Source: Candidatus Shapirobacteria bacterium (GTDB lineage Bacteria; Patescibacteriota; Microgenomatia; UBA12405). Taken from it: DNA of 6,041 nucleotides. The stretch's first letter is position 1. Each line of letters begins with the position of its first letter. Made by a program: the position numbers and the translations under genes. Of the stretch, positions 1 to 4,451 are shown piece by piece. The DNA is taken from NCBI GenBank assembly GCA_028709405.1, contig JAQVXB010000031.1:1-6041 (forward strand), given 5' to 3'. The notes under the pieces are model-generated. The model did not search any database, had not been told where the DNA came from, and saw nothing but the letters and a program-made list of their open reading frames with translations.

Positions 1-198
1 GAAATAAAATTAACAACTAAAAAAAGAATACAAAATGGATTCAATTACCTGATAATTGGTCCAAGTACTGGGGTTATTAGGGGTGAATTTTTTGAGATAA
101 AAATGGATGGAAACATCTTAACTTTTAAAACAGAAGAAAAAGTAAGAAAAAATAATAAATTATATTTGATTAAAAAAAATGAAGAAAATTTTCGTTAG
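1..198 (+). CDS. C-terminal fragment, U32 peptidase-like beta-barrel tail (tentative)
   Basis: Frame 1 is open from the first base to a TAG stop at 196-198, giving the last 65 residues of a protein whose start lies outside the window. The other two plus frames close almost at once. Seen: a pattern of short beta strands with IIGPSTGVIRGEFFEIK followed by TEEKVRKNNKLYLIKK. From memory of the families, this resembles the small C-terminal barrel of U32-type peptidases and related translation-factor-like domains, which have a 'hIxGPxTGVV' turn and end with 'VRxxDKVYK'. The assignment rests on this pattern alone and could be wrong. The gene ends 20 nt inside the next gene, in another frame, which suggests co-transcription and coupled translation. 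Confidence 0.55.
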   Translation, partial: EIKLTTKKRIQNGFNYLIIGPSTGVIRGEFFEIKMDGNILTFKTEEKVRKNNKLYLIKKNEENFR

Positions 199-679
199 TG
201 ATTTAATGCAAAAAAAATATTTTTATTTTTTAACAGAGCCGGAGGGAAAAAATTTTGATCCAAGATTTAAGCCAGAATTGAGTCCAAAAGAGATGTTGGA
301 ATTGGGAGTTTTTGGAGGAAAATATATGACAGACTGTAGGGATGAATTTCCAAAAGAATGGTTTAAAAAAGCTAAATTGTGTCACGAATATCATGATCAA
401 AAATTAAATTTTTTTAAAATTAATGCCAGTCAACCATTGTCAGTGTGGAATAAAAAAGGATGGATTAACCCAGATGATCCTAGAGGTTGGTTTCAATGGT
501 ATTGCCGATATTTCTTTGGTCGAAGACATGAAGATGATGAAAGACAAATAAAAAGATGGATGGCTTTTAGACGACATTTGGGACAAATTAAAAAATATTG
601 TCCGATGGGAGAATTTGATTGCCGACGACGACAAAGGCAAGCTTTGTTACATTGGGCTTATGATAGTAGAAAAATCTGA
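179..679 (+). CDS. Conserved 166-residue protein of unknown function
   Basis: A basic protein rich in Trp, Arg and aromatic residues, with no signal peptide or membrane helix, so probably cytoplasmic. Blocks that look strongly constrained are LSPKEMLELGVFGGKYMTDC (residues 35-53), DDPRGWFQWYCRYFFGRR (99-116), QIKRW (123-127) and RQRQALLHWAYDSRK (151-165). I recall similar full-length proteins in unrelated bacteria and some eukaryotes, always uncharacterised, but cannot name the family. Cysteines are at 53, 68, 109, 141 and 148; C141 and C148 are six residues apart, which could be a metal site or a disulfide. The ATG at 179 is the first Met of the frame and overlaps the upstream gene by 20 nt; there is no Shine-Dalgarno, so translation is probably coupled. 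It ends in TGA, 3 nt from the stop of the convergent membrane gene. The TGA falls where the conserved region ends, supporting TGA as a stop in this organism. Confidence 0.88.
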   Translation: MKKIFVSDLMQKKYFYFLTEPEGKNFDPRFKPELSPKEMLELGVFGGKYMTDCRDEFPKEWFKKAKLCHEYHDQKLNFFKINASQPLSVWNKKGWINPDDPRGWFQWYCRYFFGRRHEDDERQIKRWMAFRRHLGQIKKYCPMGEFDCRRRQRQALLHWAYDSRKI

Positions 680-682
680 TTA

Positions 683-1078
683 TTATTTATCGCGTAAATA
701 AATTTGAGTGATGGCTTTGACGGCGGTGGCAGCAAGAAGAATACCAATAAAAATAGGATCCATAATTTGTTTAACAAAACCCCAAGCAATAAGACCGAAA
801 AGAAGAAACCATAAAGCATTTCTGTCAGCGATGGCTTCGTGAAGTTTTTCGCGTTCATCTTTTTTTATTTGTGACATCATATGAAGAGTATCGATAAGAA
901 GAATGCCGACAATAATAAAACTAAAAATATTTTTGTAATTAGGATCGATATTTAAGTTTGAAATAATGGCAATGGGAAAAATAAAGGCAAAAATATAAGC
1001 CCAACCTTGCCAGCAGTTTGGGGTTAATCCCCAACCAGTATATTTTCTAACATTAAACCATTTTGCGTTTCCAATCAT
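683..1078 (-). CDS. Small four-helix membrane protein, partner of the XRE regulator
   Basis: 131 residues with four predicted membrane segments, at about 24-41, 48-66, 88-104 and 106-125. The N-terminus has an aromatic signature, WFNVRKYTGWG (7-17) and then CWQGW (22-26), seen in small bacterial membrane proteins of unknown role. The cytoplasmic loop between helices 2 and 3 carries KKDEREKLHEAIADRNA, resembling the DERE...RNA loop of DUF2178-like proteins. Such proteins are commonly found next to short XRE regulators, as here: the regulator lies 42 nt upstream on the same strand, so the two probably share a promoter. The substrate and role are unknown; in comparable pairs the membrane protein may modulate the regulator. 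No Shine-Dalgarno precedes the ATG. The end lies 3 nt from the convergent gene, leaving no room for an intergenic terminator. Confidence 0.8.
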   Translation of the reverse strand: MIGNAKWFNVRKYTGWGLTPNCWQGWAYIFAFIFPIAIISNLNIDPNYKNIFSFIIVGILLIDTLHMMSQIKKDEREKLHEAIADRNALWFLLFGLIAWGFVKQIMDPIFIGILLAATAVKAITQIYLRDK

Positions 1079-1080
1079 TT

Positions 1081-1114
1081 TTAGTTATTTAGTTAATTAG
1101 TAAATAGTAAGTAG
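1081..1114. repeat. Imperfect 8-nt tandem repeat between regulator and membrane gene
   Basis: Reading the plus strand, units TTAGTTAT, TTAGTTAA, TTAGTAAA and a degraded AGTAAG copy follow each other, with TAG recurring at 1082, 1090, 1098 and 1105. The block fills most of the 42-nt gap before the membrane protein start and takes the place where a Shine-Dalgarno would sit. It may be a slippage-prone spacer; in DNA this AT-rich, chance is possible. Confidence 0.4.
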
Positions 1115-1120
1115 AAATTT

Positions 1121-1309
1121 TTAAAAAATAAAAAGTTTGTCTATCGATGTTTTTAAAGTAACAGCAACGTCATGAGCTAATTTAAGACTGGGGTTATATC
1201 TACCCTGTTCTAAAAAAACAATCGTCTCACGACGAACACCAACCAAATTGGCCAATTGATCTTGAGTTAAATTTAATTTGGCTCGGTATTCTTTGATTTT
1301 AGTTTTCAT
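1121..1309 (-). CDS. Short XRE/Cro-C1 family transcriptional regulator
   Basis: A 62-residue protein that is almost entirely one HTH_3 domain. Seen: [28 protein letters not shown], split here as helix 2 (residues 15-22), recognition helix (26-34) and the E-x-G-x-Y-x-P-S turn (34-41), then the usual LAxxVAxxL(x)xSIxxLF tail. This is the compact type of regulator (about 60-70 residues) often paired with a small membrane protein, as it is here with the gene 42 nt downstream. It should act as a DNA-binding dimer in the cytoplasm. A perfect 19-bp palindrome overlapping its own promoter, 10 nt before the ATG, suggests autoregulation. The inducer is unknown. The sequence before the ATG is AT-rich without a Shine-Dalgarno. 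Confidence 0.92.
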   Translation of the reverse strand: MKTKIKEYRAKLNLTQDQLANLVGVRRETIVFLEQGRYNPSLKLAHDVAVTLKTSIDKLFIF

Positions 1310-1318
1310 ATTAATTAT

Positions 1319-1337
1319 TTCTAACTATATGTTAGAA
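1319..1337. promoter_or_regulatory. Probable operator of the XRE regulator
   Basis: A perfect inverted repeat with 7-nt arms, TTCTAAC and GTTAGAA, around a 5-nt TATAT centre. It covers the -10 hexamer of the minus-strand promoter, so a bound dimer would block RNA polymerase. Size, symmetry and position fit an XRE-family operator. That this particular regulator binds it is inference. Confidence 0.6.
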
Positions 1338-1357
1338 CTAGATAACATAATTGTCAA
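1329..1357 (-). promoter_or_regulatory. Sigma-70-type promoter for the XRE/membrane gene pair
   Basis: On the minus strand there is a consensus -35 TTGACA (1357-1352), a 17-nt spacer and TAACAT (1334-1329) as a 4-of-6 -10. The predicted start lies near 1322, giving a leader of only about a dozen bases before the ATG at 1309. The same DNA forms part of the upstream region of the divergent 98-residue gene. Confidence 0.6.
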
Positions 1358-1376
1358 GAGGGAAAAATAATTAAGA

Positions 1377-1382
1377 TATACT
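1377..1382 (+). promoter_or_regulatory. Possible -10 box giving a leaderless transcript
   Basis: TATACT (5 of 6 match to TATAAT) sits five bases before the ATG at 1388, so transcription would begin at or next to the start codon. A TTGTCA at 1351-1356 resembles a -35 but is 20 nt away, too far for a good promoter. In AT-rich DNA the box may be accidental. Confidence 0.35.
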
Positions 1383-1387
1383 AATTT

Positions 1388-1684
1388 ATGAAAATAATTA
1401 AAAAAATATTAAAAAGTTTTTTAAAATTTGTGTTGTTGACTGCTTTGATTCATATTGGAGTGTTGATTTTCACTTCAATTAGAAACGGTAATATAAAGTT
1501 TTTAAATTATTTTCAGATATTGGGGTTAAATGAATTCTGGCCAGAAATTACCAAAGGTTGGATTAGTGATTTAATCTCTGGCTTGTTAATGGTAATAATT
1601 TTTTCTATCTTTTTGATTTTTAGTCTTGGTGAGAACCGTCGCAAAATGGCTTATTTCGAGACTTCCCACAACGACAAAGAGTAA
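1388..1684 (+). CDS. Small two-helix membrane protein, unknown function
   Basis: 98 residues with a basic N-terminus (MKIIKKILKSFLK) and two hydrophobic segments at about 13-30 and 62-80, separated by a loop with NYFQILGLNEFWPEITKGW. I do not recognise the family. The Lys-rich start and lack of a cleavage site suggest two membrane anchors with both ends in the cytoplasm. The last 21 codons, from about SLGENRR on, lie antisense to the end of the convergent CDGSH gene (65-base overlap). That polar tail may therefore be an accidental extension and may not be conserved. A possible -10 is located five bases upstream of the ATG; there is no Shine-Dalgarno. The hydrophobic pattern and intact length make a real gene more likely than a chance frame. 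Confidence 0.62.
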   Translation: MKIIKKILKSFLKFVLLTALIHIGVLIFTSIRNGNIKFLNYFQILGLNEFWPEITKGWISDLISGLLMVIIFSIFLIFSLGENRRKMAYFETSHNDKE

Positions 1685-2258
1685 CTCTATTTCGATTTTC
1701 ATAGGTGGTGCCATCGACAGATTCAATAGAAACTCCCCCTTTGACACAAAGAGGACCATATTCGGCCACATCAATTGATTTAGCCAATTTTGGCTCAATG
1801 GGTTTGCCGGTTTTTTTATCGACAGCGACAAGTCGGCCAGAAGGACAATCTCCACAAATTTCGATAGCAGTTTTTTTCAATTCTGGATCTTGAGAATTTT
1901 CGGTTTGATACCAAACTCCACCCTCACGATGACAATAGCCAATACCAACACACAAATCAACGGCGTCTTTTAAAATAAGATCTGGACCATCTATTTGGTC
2001 GACGACATCTTCAAATTTTTGTTTGGCTTGGGGATTTTCAGTGCCATCGAATTGGCAATCTCGATGAGAACCATCGCAAAATGGCATATTTTTTGATTGA
2101 CCACAACGACAAAGAGAATATTCTTTTTGATCAGTAATTTTTTTGCCAGTTTTACCACGGATTAGATGACCGTCTTTATCGGATTCAAGATTCTCTTGGT
2201 TTAGAGGAACATCGGTTACTAGATAGGGACCATTTTTACATATTTTTATTTTTTCCAT
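1620..2258 (-). CDS. Double-CDGSH iron-sulfur protein with central ferredoxin-like domain
   Basis: 212 residues, cytoplasmic, built of three metal-binding parts. The N-terminal CDGSH domain (about 1-68) begins with the usual GPYLVTDVPL strand and has the 3-Cys-1-His set C50, C52, C61 and H65 in CRCGQSKNMPFCDGSH. The centre (about 95-145) has C103, C109, C135 and C138 in a CVGIGYC...CGDCPSG arrangement, matching the divergent 4Fe-4S mono-cluster domain (Fer4_19 type). The C-terminal CDGSH domain (about 165-212) has C195, C197, C206 and H210. CDGSH domains bind redox-active, labile 2Fe-2S clusters, so this protein could carry three clusters for electron transfer or cluster sensing. Partner and reaction are unknown. 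It is transcribed away from csoR across a 60-bp intergenic region. Since Cu(I) attacks Fe-S clusters a link to copper stress is conceivable, but it rests on position only. Its 3' end overlaps the convergent small membrane gene. Confidence 0.93.
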   Translation of the reverse strand: MEKIKICKNGPYLVTDVPLNQENLESDKDGHLIRGKTGKKITDQKEYSLCRCGQSKNMPFCDGSHRDCQFDGTENPQAKQKFEDVVDQIDGPDLILKDAVDLCVGIGYCHREGGVWYQTENSQDPELKKTAIEICGDCPSGRLVAVDKKTGKPIEPKLAKSIDVAEYGPLCVKGGVSIESVDGTTYENRNRVTLCRCGKSRNKPFCDGSHQD

Positions 2259-2263
2259 GGATT

Positions 2264-2269
2264 ATTATA
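2264..2269 (-). promoter_or_regulatory. -10 box of the CDGSH gene, leaderless geometry
   Basis: On the minus strand a perfect TATAAT stands five bases before the ATG at 2258, so the transcript would start at about the A of the ATG. No convincing -35 lies 16-18 nt upstream; the aligned hexamer is TAATTT. The CsoR-type palindrome at 2296-2320 lies just beyond the expected -35 region. Confidence 0.45.
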
Positions 2270-2279
2270 CATCTTGGGG

Positions 2280-2308
2280 TTGACAAAAATTATTAATACC
2301 TGTACCAT
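2280..2308 (+). promoter_or_regulatory. Promoter of the copper operon
   Basis: Consensus -35 TTGACA at 2280-2285, a 17-nt spacer, then TACCAT (4 of 6) at 2303-2308 in the centre of the CsoR-type palindrome. Transcription would begin near 2315, only about four bases before the csoR ATG at 2319. If the start site lies further upstream, AGGTG at 2309-2313 would serve as a Shine-Dalgarno with a 5-nt gap. Confidence 0.6.
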
Positions 2309-2320
2309 AGGTGTAGGTAT
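2296..2320. promoter_or_regulatory. Probable CsoR operator
   Basis: A 25-bp pseudo-palindrome centred on 2308. The outer arms are ATACCT (2296-2301) and AGGTAT (2315-2320), the inner arms ACC (2304-2306) and GGT (2310-2312); 9 of 12 opposed positions pair. Known CsoR operators have ATACC-type and GGTAT-type half-sites around G/C-rich cores, so the match is good, though this one is longer. It covers the putative -10 and its last two bases are the first two of the csoR ATG, so repressor binding would block the whole operon. Confidence 0.7.
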
Positions 2321-2576
2321 GGAAACAATAACAAATTTCAAAAAAGCCCAAAGCCATCTGGGCAAAATAATTAAGATGGTGGAAAATGGTGAATATTGTA
2401 TTGATGTGATGCAACAAAATTTGGCAGTGATTGGCCTGTTAAAGTCGGCTCATCAAATGTTGATGGAAAATCATTTGAAAACTTGTTTTTCGACAGCAAT
2501 GAAAAGTGGTAACGAAAAGAGAAAAGAAGAAATGACTCAAGAGATTCTTAAAGTTACTAAATTATTTAATAAATAA
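2319..2576 (+). CDS. csoR: CsoR-type Cu(I)-sensing transcriptional repressor
   Basis: 85 residues, all-helical DUF156 family, a cytoplasmic homotetramer-type repressor. Seen: FKKAQSHLGKIIKMVENGEYC (6-27, shown as the family's helix-1 basic/G motif), then C27, H52 and C56 in the order Y-C...ENHLKTC. The C-H-C set is the Cu(I) ligand fingerprint of CsoR (C36, H61 and C65 in the Mycobacterium tuberculosis protein). It argues against the formaldehyde (FrmR), nickel (RcnR) and persulfide (CstR) branches. The ATG at 2319 is chosen because family proteins begin here; a TTG at 2274 in the same frame would put the N-terminus inside the promoter and operator. It is first in the operon, 1 nt before the fusion gene. 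Cu(I) binding should release it from the palindrome at its own start. Confidence 0.93.
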   Translation: METITNFKKAQSHLGKIIKMVENGEYCIDVMQQNLAVIGLLKSAHQMLMENHLKTCFSTAMKSGNEKRKEEMTQEILKVTKLFNK

Positions 2577-2577
2577 A

Positions 2578-3897
2578 ATGAAAAACTTTTATAAGGTAAA
2601 AGGAATGCATTGTAAAAGTTGTGAGATCTTAATTGAAGACCGATTAGAAAAAACTAAGGGAGTGAAAAAAGTTGAGGTAGATTTGGCCAATAATAGGATG
2701 GAATTGGAAAGCGACAAAAAAATTAGAGCGGAAGAATTAAATAAGATTTTTAAGAAAAATGGTTATAGTTTTTTGGAGATTGAAAATAAACCCTTTGTCG
2801 CGATAAATCACAACATTTCCCTTGACAGGGCAATTTTTTTTCAGAAATGGTGGTGGGTAATAGCAGTGGGAATAATAATATTCTTTTTGATTTTAAATAG
2901 TTTGGGTTTAGGAAGTTTTTTAAATATAAATAGTCAAAGTTCTTTAATTGTTTTTTTTATTTTAGGATTGGTGGCTGGTATATCCACTTGTGGAGCATTG
3001 ATGAGTGGAATAATTTTGTCTTATCCTGGAAAAACAATTCAAATTTTAATTGGAAGGTTGGTGGGATATACAATTTTGGGAGCAGTTTTGGGGATGGTAG
3101 GACAAGGATTGGCAATTGGTGGATTGACTAATGTTTTAGTGGTTTTAATTTCAATTTTAATGACAATTTTGGGATTACAAATGTTGGGATTTGAATGGGC
3201 AAAAAAGATAAATCTAAATTTACCAAAATCAATTAGTAAAAGAGTGATGGACAAAAAAACCCCTTGGATTTTGGGATTATTAACAGTGCTTTTGCCTTGT
3301 GGTTTTACTTTATTAACCGAAAGTGTGGCCGTAATGAGTGGTAACTGGGTTAGTGGAACTTTAATTATGGCTTCATTTGTGGCAGGAAGTAGTATTCCCT
3401 TGTTTTTAATTGGATTGTCGAGTGAGAAATTTTTAAAAAATCAAAAAACAATTGGATTATTAGTTTTATTTTTTGTGATTTATAATTTGAATTTTCAGTT
3501 TGGAATTATAAACCTAAAAACCCTTCCCTACCCTTCTGCCCTCTCCGGGGTATCTATGGACCTTGACAGGGCAGGGATAAACAAAAGGGAGACTTTAAAA
3601 ACAGAAAACAAAGAAACAGCGAGGGTGGTGAAAATGTCTTATACCCGTTTTGGAGGATTAGATCCAAATCCAGTAGTAGTAAAAAAGGAAGAAAAAGTAA
3701 GATTGGAAATTGTAGTTAAAGAAAATGAATATGGGTGTATGTCGACAATATTGTTGCCATCCTTGGCTAACAGAGCTCAAACTTTGAGAGCCGGAACTAC
3801 AATAGTTATGGAATTTACCCCACAAAAAGTTGGTAGTTATAAATTTGTTTGCGCTATGGGTGTGCCCCATAAAGGAGTAGTAAATGTCATCGAATAA
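2578..3897 (+). CDS. HMA + TauE/SafE (DsbD_2-like) membrane + cupredoxin fusion
   Basis: 439 residues in three parts. Residues 1-68 are a heavy-metal-associated domain with GMHCKSC (C12, C15), which binds Cu(I) in the cytoplasm. Residues about 91-309 form a TauE/SafE or DsbD_2-like membrane unit of roughly seven helices (91-109, 122-140, 157-177, 182-203, 229-250, 261-280, 291-309), with one cysteine in each half, C138 in STCGALMSG and C241 in LLPCGF. Residues about 352-438 are a cupredoxin-like beta domain with C387 (GCMST) and the C425-A-M427-G...H431 loop as likely metal ligands; with this topology it should face outside. Family knowledge: such fusions occur in copper loci, but the transported species is unsettled; the paired cysteines could carry Cu(I) or electrons. 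The start is 1 nt after the csoR stop, without a Shine-Dalgarno. Oddity: both linkers (about 70-90 and 312-350) contain palindromic GC-rich DNA unlike the rest of the gene. Confidence 0.92.
   Translation: MKNFYKVKGMHCKSCEILIEDRLEKTKGVKKVEVDLANNRMELESDKKIRAEELNKIFKKNGYSFLEIENKPFVAINHNISLDRAIFFQKWWWVIAVGIIIFFLILNSLGLGSFLNINSQSSLIVFFILGLVAGISTCGALMSGIILSYPGKTIQILIGRLVGYTILGAVLGMVGQGLAIGGLTNVLVVLISILMTILGLQMLGFEWAKKINLNLPKSISKRVMDKKTPWILGLLTVLLPCGFTLLTESVAVMSGNWVSGTLIMASFVAGSSIPLFLIGLSSEKFLKNQKTIGLLVLFFVIYNLNFQFGIINLKTLPYPSALSGVSMDLDRAGINKRETLKTENKETARVVKMSYTRFGGLDPNPVVVKKEEKVRLEIVVKENEYGCMSTILLPSLANRAQTLRAGTTIVMEFTPQKVGSYKFVCAMGVPHKGVVNVIE
2791..2832. repeat. Palindromic repeat remnant in the HMA/membrane linker
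   Basis: The DNA of the first linker contains GTCGCGAT (2797-2804) facing ATCACAAC (2807-2814) across two bases, with 6 of 8 positions pairing; both mismatches are C opposite A, as decay of a perfect palindrome would give. It is followed by CCCTTGACAGGG (2819-2830), which has CCCT/AGGG arms. The last 13 nt (2820-2832) recur exactly at 3561-3573 in the second linker. The encoded residues (about 72-85) belong to no domain. Confidence 0.5.
3521..3577. repeat. GC-rich palindromic insert with G-quadruplex motif in the second linker
   Basis: By hand count 35 of 57 bases are G or C, about twice the surrounding gene. The segment begins with four CCC tracts (3521, 3526, 3531, 3539) separated by 2, 2 and 5 nt, a canonical G-quadruplex motif on the minus strand. 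It then forms an inverted repeat with arms CTGCCCT (3536-3542) and AGGGCAG (3568-3574), and carries the 13-nt sequence CCTTGACAGGGCA (3561-3573) shared with the first linker. It is in frame and encodes a Pro/Ser-rich stretch (about residues 316-333) between the last membrane helix and the cupredoxin domain. It has the look of an inserted element rather than evolved linker. A transcription terminator is unlikely because no T-tract follows. Confidence 0.55.
3873..3877 (+). promoter_or_regulatory. Strong Shine-Dalgarno for the DUF305 gene
   Basis: AGGAG stands six bases before the ATG at 3884 and lies within the end of the fusion gene. It is the only clear Shine-Dalgarno in the window. It fixes the DUF305 start despite the 14-nt overlap. 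Confidence 0.8.
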
Positions 3898-4450
3898 AAA
3901 TAGTTTTTTAGTAATAGCATTAATTATTATCTTCACAATTGTTGGTATTGGTTTTGGATATTATTTAACTCCAGAATACAAATTATCGATGTATGAAAAA
4001 AATACTATGGATTTGGGAGTATCTGATCGTTGGTTTGATCTTCGTTATATTAATGCAATGATTTCTCATCACCGTGGAGCAATGTTGATGGCCGAAAAGG
4101 CAGCCTCTGAAACAAAAAGACAAGAAATAAAAGATTTAACTGCTGAAATTTTAAAAAATGAACCAACAGCTATTAATGAACTATATAAATGGAAAAAAGA
4201 TTGGTATAACGATTCAAGAAAAGTGACTGACCCAATAGTGGCCAATTTTGGTACTTATGATGAAAAATATGATTTGAGATTTATAAATGCATTAATTGCT
4301 CATCATCAGTCTGGAATTTTAATGACTAAAGAAACTAGATTAAAATCTAATAGAGCTGAAATTTTAAATAATGCTGATGCAGTCGAAGAATTTTTGACTA
4401 ATAGTATTAAAATGTTAAATGAGTGGAGAAAAAATTTATACCAAATTTAA
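3884..4450 (+). CDS. Membrane-anchored double-DUF305 protein, probable copper binder
   Basis: 188 residues. A single hydrophobic segment (about 7-27) with no lipoprotein Cys or clear cleavage site suggests an N-terminal anchor with the rest outside the cytoplasm. Two DUF305 half-repeats follow. Repeat 1 is FDLRYINAMISHHRGAMLMA (51-70) with H62 and H63; repeat 2 is YDLRFINALIAHHQSGILMT (129-148) with H140 and H141. The D-x-x-[FY]-I-x-x-[ML]-I-x-H-H pattern is the family core, and the His pairs with nearby Met are likely metal ligands. DUF305 proteins are repeatedly found in copper-resistance loci; the exact job is not established, and extracytoplasmic Cu binding is the usual guess. Here it lies between the cupredoxin fusion (14-nt overlap) and copA (1-nt gap), consistent with that role. 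Its good Shine-Dalgarno suggests translation above that of its neighbours. Confidence 0.92.
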   Translation: MSSNKNSFLVIALIIIFTIVGIGFGYYLTPEYKLSMYEKNTMDLGVSDRWFDLRYINAMISHHRGAMLMAEKAASETKRQEIKDLTAEILKNEPTAINELYKWKKDWYNDSRKVTDPIVANFGTYDEKYDLRFINALIAHHQSGILMTKETRLKSNRAEILNNADAVEEFLTNSIKMLNEWRKNLYQI

Positions 4451-4451
4451 T

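Noticed and set aside
677..679. TGA read as glycine (recoded CPR lineages)
   Set aside because: The TGA stands exactly where the conserved C-terminus of the 166-residue protein ends, and no in-frame TGA interrupts any other gene here.
1351..1382. TTGTCA/TATACT as a standard promoter for the 98-residue gene
   Set aside because: The spacer is 20 nt, longer than functional sigma-70 promoters normally allow; only the -10-like box is reported, with low confidence.
1705..1893. Plus-strand open frame of 62 codons
   Set aside because: It lies wholly antisense to the well-supported CDGSH/ferredoxin-like gene.
2274..2318. In-frame TTG start extending csoR by 15 residues
   Set aside because: The extension would lie over the -35, -10 and operator and adds residues not expected in CsoR; the ATG at 2319 fits the family start.
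3536..3574. Inverted repeat as a Rho-independent terminator
   Set aside because: It lies within an open, domain-continuous gene, has a 25-nt loop and no following T-tract.
3658..3936. Minus-strand open frame of 92 codons
   Set aside because: It is the shadow of the cupredoxin domain, with low-complexity aromatic runs and no domain signature.
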